DNA from: Duncaniella sp.
GTDB taxonomy: Bacteria; Bacteroidota; Bacteroidia; Bacteroidales; Muribaculaceae
Length of the DNA: 24,876 nt
Reading direction: 5' to 3'
Assembly (NCBI RefSeq): GCF_029054785.1
Contig: NZ_JAIDEN010000047.1
Span: forward strand, 1 to 24,876
Shown: positions 1 to 8,110 of the stretch, in pieces
How the letters are laid out: each line of letters opens with the position of its first letter
How positions within the stretch are numbered: position 1 is the stretch's first letter
Notes under the pieces: model-generated
What the model was told of the DNA's origin: nothing
The model's database searches: none
The model's input: only the letters and a program-made list of their open reading frames with translations
Made by a program: the position numbers and the translations under genes

Positions 1-1959
1 CACCACTACCTTTCCATCCTCTTTTTAGGATGCGCCCTCGGTGCCGTCATCAGCGACCTGCACACCCCCCACCCGCTTGATGACCGGTTCAAGGATTGCA
101 GTTCGGACTTTTCCGCTGTGGCCATTGATGTAAGGCGTTTCGAACCGACCCAGGTGATCATCGCCGAAGTCGATTCCTGCAACGGCAAAAGCGTGCGCCC
201 TTTCCGCGCAAAACTCTCAGTTCCGTCATCAATCCCGACTATCGACGAGAGATGGCGCATACGTTTTACAGGCCGTCTGCAAGACATCAGCCATGATCCT
301 GACCTTCCTGACGAGACAGACTATAACGCCACTCTCCGGCGCAACGGGGTCATCGGGCAGGCCCTGATCTCTCCCGACAGCCTCCGGATTCTCTCGCCTG
401 AACCGGGCATCATAAACACCATCCGCCGCCAGAAAGAAAAAATCACGCTCCTGATCGCCGGTTCTCCATTGTCGGATCGCACGCAGGAATTCATGAACGC
501 CGCGCTGACAGGCGACCGCTCCATGATCGACTCTGAAACCCATGAGATTTTCTCTGCTTCCGGTCTCTCCCACATCCTTGCACTCAGCGGACTTCATGTC
601 GGCATCCTGACACTGATATTATCACTGATGCTCCTGCCCTTGTATTTTACCGGGCTACGCACTCTCCGCACCATCCTGCTCATTATCCTACTATGGGCTT
701 TCGCAGTCATGACGGGGCTGACACCATCCGTTGTCCGTGCCGTGATCATGGCTTCGATATTCATGCTGTCCACCGTTATCCAACGCGTCCGCTCGCCATT
801 CAATTCTCTCTGCTTCGCGGCTCTGATCATTCTCGTTTTCTCACCACAAGCTATCTATACAATCGGATTCCAGCTGTCATTTTTCGCCGTAGCCGCGATA
901 CTTGTGTTTGCCGAAAAGCTCAACCCATTCAGCCGCCGCAGGCAGATAGCCCATACCCTTGCCTCTTATCCGACCGTCACCATCGCAGCACTGCTGGGCA
1001 CCGGACTCGTCAGCGCCTATTACTTCCACATCTTTCCTCTCTACTCGATTCCGGTCAACTTCATCAGCGCACTGCTCTTACCTTTCATTCTCGGAGGAGG
1101 TCTGCTACTGCTGCTCGCCAATGCCTTCGGATTCCAATGTCTGTGGCTGGCCGATCTGGTCGATAGACTCTATTCAGCCATCCACTCAGTTGCCTCGGCA
1201 GCCGTCTCGATGCCCGGAGCCGTTGCCGAAGGCCTTCTGATCACACCACTGACCCTTGCCTCCTGGTTTCTGACTCTTACGCTTTTTGCCTTCTGGCTTT
1301 ACAGACGCCGCCCGGTCTACGCGACAGCCTCCATCATGCTGCTGACATTTACAGTATTCACGGCAATGACAAGCCACACGCCCATTGAACCCGGTGCGGA
1401 AATATACATCCCACGCACCGGAAGACAGACCTCGGTGCTTATCCGCCACAACAATACGATGCTGCTTGCATCCACCGCCCCCGGACATGAAACAGGAGAA
1501 CTAATCGACCGCTATACCGGTCGATACGGACTTTTCATGCTCAAACGGGGCATTGATTCGATACAGCCTCTCCCACTCCGCTGCCGGTCATCACTGTTCA
1601 GCCGAAACGACAACCTGTTCATATTTCATCCTCACTGCAACGGCAATCCGGCTGCTACGGCCCAGGCCAATGCAAACGAGCCCCTGACCATACTCCTGAT
1701 TTCCGATAAAACACAGGTTGAGAAAACTGCCCGCCGGATAAACTACGCCATCGTCTGCAACGGATTCAGAGGCGACATACTCAGCGTAGCTTCTGAAATC
1801 AGTCCTGATACCATAATTCTCAGCGCCGACCTCAACCGCCGACGCCACGACCGCTATCTCCGCGAACTGACAGAAGCCTCCATCCCCCATCGCACTCTTC
1901 GGACAACCCCATTTGTCAAAAGATTAAGAGGTCGTTTAATAACAATAGTTAAAATCTGA
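1..1959 (+). CDS. comEC: ComEC/Rec2-family DNA internalization channel protein, 5' end cut by window
   Basis: The frame is open from base 1 and reads a membrane segment (YLSILFLGCALGAVISDL) before the first internal start (GTG at 118). The gene therefore begins left of the window, and GTG 118 is not its start. The family hallmark GLSHILALSGLHVG lies at about 562-600 and is followed by roughly eight hydrophobic helices up to about 1380, the Competence domain that carries incoming single-stranded DNA across the inner membrane. The last ~190 residues are soluble. They sit where other ComEC proteins carry a metallo-beta-lactamase domain, but I see no HxHxDH signature, so this domain is degenerate or absent. 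The last dozen codons, up to TGA at 1957-1959, lie inside a repeat element, so the native C-terminus may have been replaced. The visible part is 652 residues. The family is sure; active competence in this organism is not shown. Confidence 0.93.
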   Translation, partial: HHYLSILFLGCALGAVISDLHTPHPLDDRFKDCSSDFSAVAIDVRRFEPTQVIIAEVDSCNGKSVRPFRAKLSVPSSIPTIDERWRIRFTGRLQDISHDPDLPDETDYNATLRRNGVIGQALISPDSLRILSPEPGIINTIRRQKEKITLLIAGSPLSDRTQEFMNAALTGDRSMIDSETHEIFSASGLSHILALSGLHVGILTLILSLMLLPLYFTGLRTLRTILLIILLWAFAVMTGLTPSVVRAVIMASIFMLSTVIQRVRSPFNSLCFAALIILVFSPQAIYTIGFQLSFFAVAAILVFAEKLNPFSRRRQIAHTLASYPTVTIAALLGTGLVSAYYFHIFPLYSIPVNFISALLLPFILGGGLLLLLANAFGFQCLWLADLVDRLYSAIHSVASAAVSMPGAVAEGLLITPLTLASWFLTLTLFAFWLYRRRPVYATASIMLLTFTVFTAMTSHTPIEPGAEIYIPRTGRQTSVLIRHNNTMLLASTAPGHETGELIDRYTGRYGLFMLKRGIDSIQPLPLRCRSSLFSRNDNLFIFHPHCNGNPAATAQANANEPLTILLISDKTQVEKTARRINYAIVCNGFRGDILSVASEISPDTIILSADLNRRRHDRYLRELTEASIPHRTLRTTPFVKRLRGRLITIVKI

Positions 1960-2170
1960 GCGAAAGTATTGTTTTTTCTTCTGTCAATAATTTCATCTTT
2001 TAATAGTTTAAAATTACCTGAGCCTTGGTGTCTCTTTTGCTAAATTGTTGAAATTCGTCAGTCGCATAGCTCGCTATGCTCCTTTCTCATTTACAACAAT
2101 TTATCTAAAAGATACACCACTCAGATTTTAACTCTTGTTTTTAAACAACCTCTAAGAGGTCGTTTAAAAT
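1926..2170. repeat. Long imperfect palindromic repeat element (MITE-like or REP-like)
   Basis: Three nested inverted repeats share one centre. The outer arms 1927-1962 and 2118-2153 match at 32 of 36 positions. The middle arms 2027-2053 and 2091-2118 match with one gap and a few mismatches. The central stem is GCATAGC (2064-2070) with GCTATGC (2073-2079). The right end adds a further palindrome across CCTCTAAGAGG (2149-2159), so AAGAGGTCGTTTAA occurs at 1926 and again at 2154. No ORF encodes a transposase. The left arm supplies the last codons and stop of comEC. A transcript crossing the element could fold into one long hairpin and end comEC transcription, helped by a T-rich run at 1971-1980. 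Calling it a non-autonomous mobile element is inference; genome copy number would decide. Confidence 0.75.
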
Positions 2171-2260
2171 AACCGGAAACCGCCGTCACCATCCGTATCA
2201 GAACAAAGCAGACACCTGATACATTTGTCGGATAATCAATATCCATTTCACTTTTTTGCT

Positions 2261-2322
2261 GTCTGACATTGCTTTTTAGCCGAATTTTAATAATTTTGCA
2301 TTTAGCTGAAAACGTGTCAGAC
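2261..2322. promoter_or_regulatory. 8-bp inverted repeat flanking the creD promoter, candidate operator
   Basis: GTCTGACA at 2261-2268 and TGTCAGAC at 2315-2322 are perfect inverted copies, 54 bp apart start to start. They bracket the whole promoter: the left copy abuts the -33 TTG, and the right copy lies about 10-17 nt past the predicted transcription start. A regulator binding both arms could loop or block the promoter. The binding protein is unknown, and no regulator gene lies next to these creD genes. Confidence 0.4.
2269..2298 (+). promoter_or_regulatory. Bacteroidetes-type promoter for the creD pair
   Basis: TTG at 2269-2271, a 19-nt spacer, then TAATTTTG at 2291-2298, fitting the -33 TTTG / -7 TAnnTTTG pattern of the Bacteroidetes primary sigma factor. 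Transcription would start near 2305, leaving a leader of about 58 nt before the ATG at 2363. Confidence 0.6.
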
Positions 2323-2362
2323 ATGCAAATTAATAGTAATTCATCACGAAACCGTTAATATT

Positions 2363-3013
2363 ATGGAATCTCCCACCTCCTACAATTTAGACCCACAGAC
2401 CAATCCAACACCGCAGATCCCAGCCATACCTAAACCTAAATACACAATGCAATGGCTTGGATTGCAAACCCTTTTCGTGCTTGGAATCTCTCTGATTTTC
2501 ACTCTAATGGCTTCCGGCATCAATTCCCTTGCCGAAGCCCGCACCGATCTCGCCTTGCTCAGCGAAGCCACAAGCACCCTGGTCACAAACTCGACAGGCT
2601 ATTGCTTTGCGATCACAGCCATTTCGCTTCTCTCACTCACCCTCATTGAAATCGCATTCCGCAAACCTGTCAACTATCTGCAATACGGACTGATCGGCTG
2701 CGCACTCTGCCTCTTTTTCCTCCTACTGCTTGCGATGGCTGAAAAAATGCCATTCTACATCGGTTATGCGATCGTGACCGCCATGACAGTCGGGCTAATC
2801 GGGATATTTGTCAAAGGGATCATGGCTCGCGCGAAAGCCGTTGCGCTGACTGTCGGAATTCTTGTTGTGGAATACGGGCTTATCCTCCTGCTCCTCTACA
2901 TGGGTTCACTGGCTCTGCTCATCGGAAGTCTCGCGCTGTTCGTAATCCTCGCTATCGCAATGTACTTCACCCTCAAGCTCAAAGTCATAAACCGGGAACT
3001 CACCATCCAATAA
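2363..3013 (+). CDS. Short CreD-like inner-membrane protein lacking the periplasmic domain
   Basis: 216 residues. A proline-rich cytoplasmic tail (1-29) is followed by TM1 (~31-53), a loop of only ~25 residues, then five helices (~80-98, 105-125, 130-150, 156-175, 180-203). Helices 2-6 align along their length with the C-terminal membrane part of the next gene: RKPVNYLQYGLIG against RHPIPMFNYFLIG, and LALLIGSLALFVILAIAMY against YALLFGSLLLFIALAASMY. That pattern is typical of CreD (inner membrane protein, Pfam CreD family). Family members are usually ~450 residues with ~230 residues of periplasmic domain after TM1; that part is missing here. No frameshift is visible, so it looks like an intact shortened paralogue. 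It starts an operon with the next gene (8-nt gap). Function is unknown; CreD is linked to envelope stress in proteobacteria. Confidence 0.75.
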   Translation: MESPTSYNLDPQTNPTPQIPAIPKPKYTMQWLGLQTLFVLGISLIFTLMASGINSLAEARTDLALLSEATSTLVTNSTGYCFAITAISLLSLTLIEIAFRKPVNYLQYGLIGCALCLFFLLLLAMAEKMPFYIGYAIVTAMTVGLIGIFVKGIMARAKAVALTVGILVVEYGLILLLLYMGSLALLIGSLALFVILAIAMYFTLKLKVINRELTIQ

Positions 3014-3021
3014 ACTCCGCG

Positions 3022-4284
3022 ATGACAAGTCAACCACCACGCATGACCCCGCCGCCACTGCCGGTGACTCCACCCAAGCCGTTTTTCACTCCCCGCCCTC
3101 CGAAGCCACAGCAGACCATGTCGGTAGGACTGAAAATCGTGCTCATGGGAGTCCTCTGCTGTGTGCTCATGATAGGCGCAATGGTTGTATGGCTCATGGC
3201 ATACGACAGAAAGACAACAAATGCCGATGTCTCACGCGATATTGTAGCCCAATGGGGAGGGAAAACATATATTGACGGCCCGTTCATTCAGGTCGAATCC
3301 GATACCGACAGTCTGCGCCCTGCCGGTATCACACCTGCAAAACTAAAAATAAAGGCCAATGTCGAGAGCATGTCGCTCCACCGCGGAATCTACGAGGCCG
3401 AAGTATTCACCACAGCCATAAACATCAGTGGTCACTTCAAATCCACTGTGTTCAAAAACATGGAATCAGACTCGCTGATAGTCCGAATCGACATTGATTC
3501 CAAAAACATCACTGACACAGGTCACCTGAAATTCGGATCTGAAGAATATGAGTGGATGCGGTCGGACTCAACGCTCTATACATATATAAATATGGCCGGG
3601 GTTCCGAAAAATTCCGACATCCCGTTCAGCACGTCGATCAAAACACGTGGATCGGGCGGAGTCTTCTTCATGCCGTCAGCCGACAGCAACACGATCTCAC
3701 TGCTTGGCAACGCCACTAATCCCTCATTCAGCCGACATGGTATCCCAACAAACCGTTCTGTCAGAAAAGACGGGTTCTCTGCCGAATGGGAGATCAGCTA
3801 CACGGATGCGGATAATCACATCTGTGAATATATCGGTGCGGATTTCCTTATCGGTGTCGACCGTTATCAGAAAGTATGCCGGGCGATAAAATACGCTTTC
3901 ATCATAATTGTCCTGACATTCTTCAGTGTATTCTTCACCGAGACAACCATGCGCCATCCGATACCGATGTTCAACTACTTCCTCATCGGCGTGGCCCTGA
4001 TCCTATTCTACTCGCTGCTGCTCGCGCTGTCCGAGCACCTGTCATTCGGCATCAGCTATCTGATAGCCGCCGTCATGACGATCGGACTGATCGGCTGCTA
4101 CATGTGGCGCATGCTCGACTCCAAAGCCGTCGGACTTGCAATATGCAGCGTACTTTCGATCATGTACGGTTTCTGCTATGTGATGCTGTGCATTTCGACC
4201 TATGCGCTTCTGTTTGGAAGTCTGCTTCTGTTTATCGCACTTGCAGCCTCGATGTACGGTTCACTCAAGATACAATACCGCTAA
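3022..4284 (+). CDS. creD: CreD-family cell-envelope inner-membrane protein
   Basis: 420 residues, close to the usual CreD length. A proline-rich N-terminus (1-30) precedes TM1 (~36-59). Then come the family motifs WGGKTYIDGP (78-87) and HRGIYEAEVF, at the start of a large periplasmic domain (~60-290). The protein ends with about six helices, from ~291 to the C-terminus, ending LLFGSLLLFIALAASMY. In Enterobacteria creD is the output gene of the CreBC two-component system and in Stenotrophomonas it affects envelope integrity; no creBC homologue lies in this window. The gene follows its shortened paralogue by 8 nt, so the two are probably co-transcribed and may form a hetero-oligomer (inference). 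Its stop codon TAA is the first base triplet of the hairpin repeat that follows. Confidence 0.88.
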   Translation: MTSQPPRMTPPPLPVTPPKPFFTPRPPKPQQTMSVGLKIVLMGVLCCVLMIGAMVVWLMAYDRKTTNADVSRDIVAQWGGKTYIDGPFIQVESDTDSLRPAGITPAKLKIKANVESMSLHRGIYEAEVFTTAINISGHFKSTVFKNMESDSLIVRIDIDSKNITDTGHLKFGSEEYEWMRSDSTLYTYINMAGVPKNSDIPFSTSIKTRGSGGVFFMPSADSNTISLLGNATNPSFSRHGIPTNRSVRKDGFSAEWEISYTDADNHICEYIGADFLIGVDRYQKVCRAIKYAFIIIVLTFFSVFFTETTMRHPIPMFNYFLIGVALILFYSLLLALSEHLSFGISYLIAAVMTIGLIGCYMWRMLDSKAVGLAICSVLSIMYGFCYVMLCISTYALLFGSLLLFIALAASMYGSLKIQYR

Positions 4285-4312
4285 GAGGGTGTTTCATAAC
4301 AAAGCCCTCTTA
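4282..4312. terminator. Hairpin between convergent creD and folK, likely bidirectional terminator
   Basis: TAAGAGGG (4282-4289) pairs perfectly with CCCTCTTA (4305-4312). Inside, TGTT (4290-4293) can pair with AACA (4298-4301). The stop codon of creD is in the left arm, and folK ends 8 nt to the right. The left arm plus loop matches the comEC-end repeat (1926-1943) at 15 of 18 positions, so this terminator seems to derive from a dispersed repeat family. Confidence 0.6.
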
Positions 4313-4319
4313 GAGCCGG

Positions 4320-4724
4320 TCAGAATACCTCGTATGCCCCATTGGCCAGAAGTTCCCGGTAGCCGCGATTGAAATAGTGGCGTTCGAAATCCTTGGGCCG
4401 GAGGATATGTTCGTTCCAGATGACAAGATCAAGATCTATCTTGATCAGTCCTTTCAGCGTATCCTCAATAGTGCGTCCGTTCTGAGCTTCCCACTCTTTC
4501 AGCTCCTTGACAAAAGTCTCACGGTCAAGAGCAGTATAGCCATGAACTACCGCATTGAGATATGGTTCGTCTTTCCCGTTGAAAGCCTCCGACTCATAGA
4601 CAGACGAAGCGGAAGCCTTCTCCAGATGACCCAATAGATTCTCTATCGCCTTTTCGATCTGATACTGGCGGTCTGAGGTGTTGCTGCCGAGACCGATCGT
4701 ACAGCAATTCATATTCTCAATCAT
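4320..4724 (-). CDS. folK: 2-amino-4-hydroxy-6-hydroxymethyldihydropteridine pyrophosphokinase (HPPK), short form
   Basis: 134 residues. HPPK transfers pyrophosphate from ATP to the pterin, the step before dihydropteroate synthesis in the folate pathway. GLGSN at 11-15 is the N-terminal family motif, and KIDLDLVIW holds the two metal-binding aspartates that correspond to D95/D97 of E. coli HPPK. It is shorter than the usual ~160 residues and replaces the GPR segment before DLDL and the VPHP-like segment after it with divergent sequence. Its start ATG (4722-4724) overlaps the tex stop in ATGA, which argues for this start and for translational coupling. An alternative start is Met5. It is the last gene of the operon. 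The pathway genes pabABC, folA and thyA lie ~13 kb away. Confidence 0.85.
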   Translation of the reverse strand: MIENMNCCTIGLGSNTSDRQYQIEKAIENLLGHLEKASASSVYESEAFNGKDEPYLNAVVHGYTALDRETFVKELKEWEAQNGRTIEDTLKGLIKIDLDLVIWNEHILRPKDFERHYFNRGYRELLANGAYEVF

Positions 4725-6859
4725 TGCGCGACTCCTTTCATTGTCAAGGCAATGCGACCGCGGGCGGTGTCAATATCCATCACACGCACACGGACATTCT
4801 GCCCGATGGACACTACCTCTGACGGTGAAGATATGAAACGTTCACTCAGCTGCGAGATGTGTATCAGTCCGTTTTCCTTCATGCCAAGATCGACAAAGAC
4901 ACCGAAAGCGGTTATATTGTTGACCTTTCCGGTCAGCTCCTGTCCGATGTGAAGATCGTCGATCTTACGGACGGCATCATCATAGGGTGTTTCCTCTACT
5001 GTCTCACGCGGATCACGGCCTGGCTTCTCCAGTTCCAGAATAATATCGGTCAGAGTCGGAAGACCCACTTCTTTGGTGACATAGCGGTCAAGCTCGATGC
5101 TATGGAGCAGATTGCGGTCACGTGTCAGACGCGCCACATCAGCCTTGGCATCGGCAGCAATCTGAGCGACAAGTTCATAACGTTCGGGGTGCACTCCGGT
5201 ATTGTCAAGCGGATTCGGCGCACCGGGAATCCTCAGGAAGCCTGCACACTGCTGGAAAGCCTTCTCTCCCATACGCGGCACCTGAAGCAACTGGTCGCGC
5301 GAAGTGAAATCGCCGTTTTCAGCACGATGTTTCACAATGTTCGCAGCCAATGCCGGACCGATGCCTGAAACATAGGAGAGCAACTGCTTTGAAGCCGTAT
5401 TCACATTCACACCGACAGTATTTACACAGCTCTCCACCACATAGTCAAGCGAATCCTTGAGCTTTGCCTGATTGACAGCATGCTGATACTGGCCGACTCC
5501 GATCGACTTCGGATCAATCTTTACCAGCTCGGCAAGCGGATCAATGAGCCTGCGTCCGATCGATACCGCACCGCGCACAGTGACATCTTCATTCGGGAAC
5601 TCCTCACGGGCCACTTCGGAAGCCGAATAGACAGAAGCTCCGTTTTCGTTCACCATAAACAGCTGCACCTTGCGCGGAAGCATCACATCGCGAATAAAGC
5701 GCTCTGTCTCACGTCCGGCAGTGCCGTTGCCGATCGCAATCGCATCAATCCGATAGCGGTCGACATAGAAACAGAGAGCGTCAGCAGCCCCGACAAAATC
5801 ATTGGCCGGAGGTGTCGGATAAATGACATCATGCTGAAGCAGATTGCCCTGTTCGTCAAGCACAACAAGTTTGCAGCCTGTGCGGAAACCGGGATCTATT
5901 GCAAGCACACGCTTTCGGCCAAGAGGCGCGGCCATAAGCAACTGACGTACATTGTCGGCAAACATCTGGATTGCTGCGGCATCACTCTTTTCTTTCGTGA
6001 CAGCCGCAATCTCGTTTTCAATCGAAGGACGCATAAGGCGACGGTAGCCATCCTTGACCGCTCCACGGACCAGTGAAGCGCTCTCCTCGACAGCACCCGA
6101 ACGCACAAACATGCGCGAAAGACGATCAATCATCTCGTCATCGTCAATCGTGATCGAAACCTTCAGAATCTCCTCTTCCTCTCCGCGCCGCATGGCCAGA
6201 TAACGGTGAGAATTGCAAAGGCGCAAAGGTTCGGAAAAATTGAAGTAATTCTGATAATTCTTACCGGCCTCTTCCTTACCCGGAACCACTTTTGAGCTTA
6301 TGACAGCCGAGCGCTGATAGCGCGACCTGACAAGGTTTCGTGCCTTCTCGCTCTCGCTCACCCATTCGGCAATTATGTCACACGCCCCTGCCAGAGCAGC
6401 ACTGGTGCTCCCGGCCTCCTTGGCAAATTTCTTTGCCGACTTCTCAATGTCAGCCGAATTCTGCGACATGATTATTTTGGCTAAAGGCTCCAGTCCCAGG
6501 GCACGTGCCGCCTGTGCACGTGTGTTGCGTTTTGGCTTGTAAGGAAGATAGATGTCCTCCAAAGCGACCGGATCGAGAGTCTCGTTGATGCGCTCCTCCA
6601 GTTCATCCGTAAGCACACCGCGTTCCCGGATCACGTCAAGGATATACTCTTTCCGCTTGTCAAGCTCAGTGAGTTCCTGATGACGTTTCTGCACGGTATG
6701 GACAGCAACCTCGTCCATACCGCCGGTTGCTTCTTTGCGGTAACGAGCGATAAAGGGAATCGTAGCCCCTTCGTCAAGCAGGCGAAGACATGCCGCCACA
6801 TGCTTACGCAGATAGGTGCCGAGTTCGGCAGTGATTACATTGGCGTGTACGTTGGCCAT
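4721..6859 (-). CDS. tex: Tex-family S1 RNA-binding transcription accessory protein
   Basis: 712 residues, normal for Tex. An N-terminal helical domain (LRKHVAACLRLLDEGATIPFIARYRKEATGG, split here as LDEGATIPFIARYRKEATGG near 27-46) is followed by a YqgF/RNase H-like fold starting near 318 (VLAIDPGFRTGCKL), helix-hairpin-helix motifs near 497-540 (YVSGIGPALAANIVKHR) and a C-terminal S1 domain near 636-708 (GKVNNITAFGVFVDLG). Tex binds nucleic acid and has been linked to transcription, toxin expression and stress tolerance; the exact role is not settled. Its ATG shares one base with the stop of the metallophosphoesterase gene (TAATG), and its stop overlaps the folK start (ATGA), so all three are probably translated in a coupled way. 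Confidence 0.96.
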   Translation of the reverse strand: MANVHANVITAELGTYLRKHVAACLRLLDEGATIPFIARYRKEATGGMDEVAVHTVQKRHQELTELDKRKEYILDVIRERGVLTDELEERINETLDPVALEDIYLPYKPKRNTRAQAARALGLEPLAKIIMSQNSADIEKSAKKFAKEAGSTSAALAGACDIIAEWVSESEKARNLVRSRYQRSAVISSKVVPGKEEAGKNYQNYFNFSEPLRLCNSHRYLAMRRGEEEEILKVSITIDDDEMIDRLSRMFVRSGAVEESASLVRGAVKDGYRRLMRPSIENEIAAVTKEKSDAAAIQMFADNVRQLLMAAPLGRKRVLAIDPGFRTGCKLVVLDEQGNLLQHDVIYPTPPANDFVGAADALCFYVDRYRIDAIAIGNGTAGRETERFIRDVMLPRKVQLFMVNENGASVYSASEVAREEFPNEDVTVRGAVSIGRRLIDPLAELVKIDPKSIGVGQYQHAVNQAKLKDSLDYVVESCVNTVGVNVNTASKQLLSYVSGIGPALAANIVKHRAENGDFTSRDQLLQVPRMGEKAFQQCAGFLRIPGAPNPLDNTGVHPERYELVAQIAADAKADVARLTRDRNLLHSIELDRYVTKEVGLPTLTDIILELEKPGRDPRETVEETPYDDAVRKIDDLHIGQELTGKVNNITAFGVFVDLGMKENGLIHISQLSERFISSPSEVVSIGQNVRVRVMDIDTARGRIALTMKGVAQ

Positions 6860-8055
6860 TAATGTAGTTGTTTTGCTTTTTTAAGTGTGAATAGAGTAAT
6901 CTCAGGTGTGGCTCCGACACGTGCGGGAAAACCGACCGTGCCTGTACCGATATTAACGTATAGCTGATGGCTCCGGTCATCGTCGGCATAGAGTCCGCCC
7001 CATGTCGGGTAACGGTATTTTGCCGGTGACCAGCCGAAAACTTCAAATTGCATCGCATGGGTATGTCCCGCAAGCGAAAGCGGGATATTGATCTCCGGAC
7101 TGGAGGCGATCGAATCAACCCAATGAGCAGGATTGTGTGTCAGGAGGATCTTGACAACACTGTCGGAAAGCCTGGGATAGGCCCTTGAGAGAGAACCATA
7201 AACCGGGAATGGAGGATCTCCGATATTTTCCACCCCTATAACCGCTATCGAATCTGCTCCACGGCGGACCGTCACGCTTTCATTCAGAAGCAGACGCCAG
7301 CCCATTTCTTTCTGCAATGATTTCATCAACTCCATATTGCTGCGCTTAGCATCTGCATCAGGCCATGAAGCATAGTCCCCGTAATCATGATTTCCGAGGA
7401 TCGACAAGACTCCGTCAGGGGCCGAAAGCCGTGAAAGAGGCCTTACATGCGGCAGCAGTTCCGCTGCGCGGGAATTGACAATATCTCCTGTAAAGACAAT
7501 CAGGTCTGCATCAAGCGAATTCAACCTGTCGGCCAAGGCAGCCACAAAGGCTGTGTCAGTGCCGAATGTTCCGACATGCAGGTCTGAGATCTGCGCGATC
7601 CTGTATCCGTCAAATTCAGCCGGAAGCCCTGATATTTCAATCTCGGCCTCATTGACATCAATGTGGAACCGATTGATCAGTGAGGCCCAGATAAAAACAG
7701 CAAGAACACCTGCCGAAGCCACTGAGGCCACAGCTGAAAGCCATCCAAGGCGTTTGCGCTTGAAAAGCTGAGGAATCCGGGCTACAAGATCAATGATGAC
7801 AAAAACATATTTTGCAAAATAGACTGAAATGTAGATATATATCATCCACATCACAGCCAACAGGACACTGTTTGATGATGTGTGCGGCAAACAGATCGCA
7901 GCCACGATCATCACAAACAGAGCCAATGCGGTCCACACCTGTATCCGTGCAGGAACACGGCTTCTGAGTCTGTGTTTCAACACCTTATAGATATAGACAT
8001 CTACAAGGATATTGACCACAATGGCGATCAGAAGCTGGACAAGTGGGAGGCGCAT
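6859..8055 (-). CDS. Membrane-anchored calcineurin-like metallophosphoesterase
   Basis: 398 residues. Four N-terminal membrane helices (~4-25, 36-57, 62-90, 105-125) precede a catalytic domain from ~145. All five metallophosphoesterase motifs are visible: SDLHVG (D158, H160), FTGDIVN, GNHDYGD (near 221-227), LLTHNPAH and AGHTHAM (H331, H333). The arrangement is that of the YkuE/YaeI-type phosphodiesterases; some relatives act on UDP-2,3-diacylglucosamine or other lipids. The substrate cannot be read from sequence, but co-transcription with a lipid acyltransferase 55 nt upstream fits an envelope lipid role (inference). The stop TAA overlaps the tex start by one base. Confidence 0.9.
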   Translation of the reverse strand: MRLPLVQLLIAIVVNILVDVYIYKVLKHRLRSRVPARIQVWTALALFVMIVAAICLPHTSSNSVLLAVMWMIYIYISVYFAKYVFVIIDLVARIPQLFKRKRLGWLSAVASVASAGVLAVFIWASLINRFHIDVNEAEIEISGLPAEFDGYRIAQISDLHVGTFGTDTAFVAALADRLNSLDADLIVFTGDIVNSRAAELLPHVRPLSRLSAPDGVLSILGNHDYGDYASWPDADAKRSNMELMKSLQKEMGWRLLLNESVTVRRGADSIAVIGVENIGDPPFPVYGSLSRAYPRLSDSVVKILLTHNPAHWVDSIASSPEINIPLSLAGHTHAMQFEVFGWSPAKYRYPTWGGLYADDDRSHQLYVNIGTGTVGFPARVGATPEITLFTLKKAKQLH

Positions 8056-8110
8056 GGATTAAACAGGGGGGAATTTTTCAGGTTGCTATTGAAAACAGAT
8101 CTTTCCTATA

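Noticed and set aside
118..1959. GTG at 118 as the start of the comEC-like gene
   Set aside because: The same frame is open and hydrophobic back to base 1, so the true start lies outside the window.
2220..2227. TACATTTG as a promoter -7 box for the creD pair
   Set aside because: No TTTG or TTG lies at the proper distance, whereas TAATTTTG at 2291 has one.
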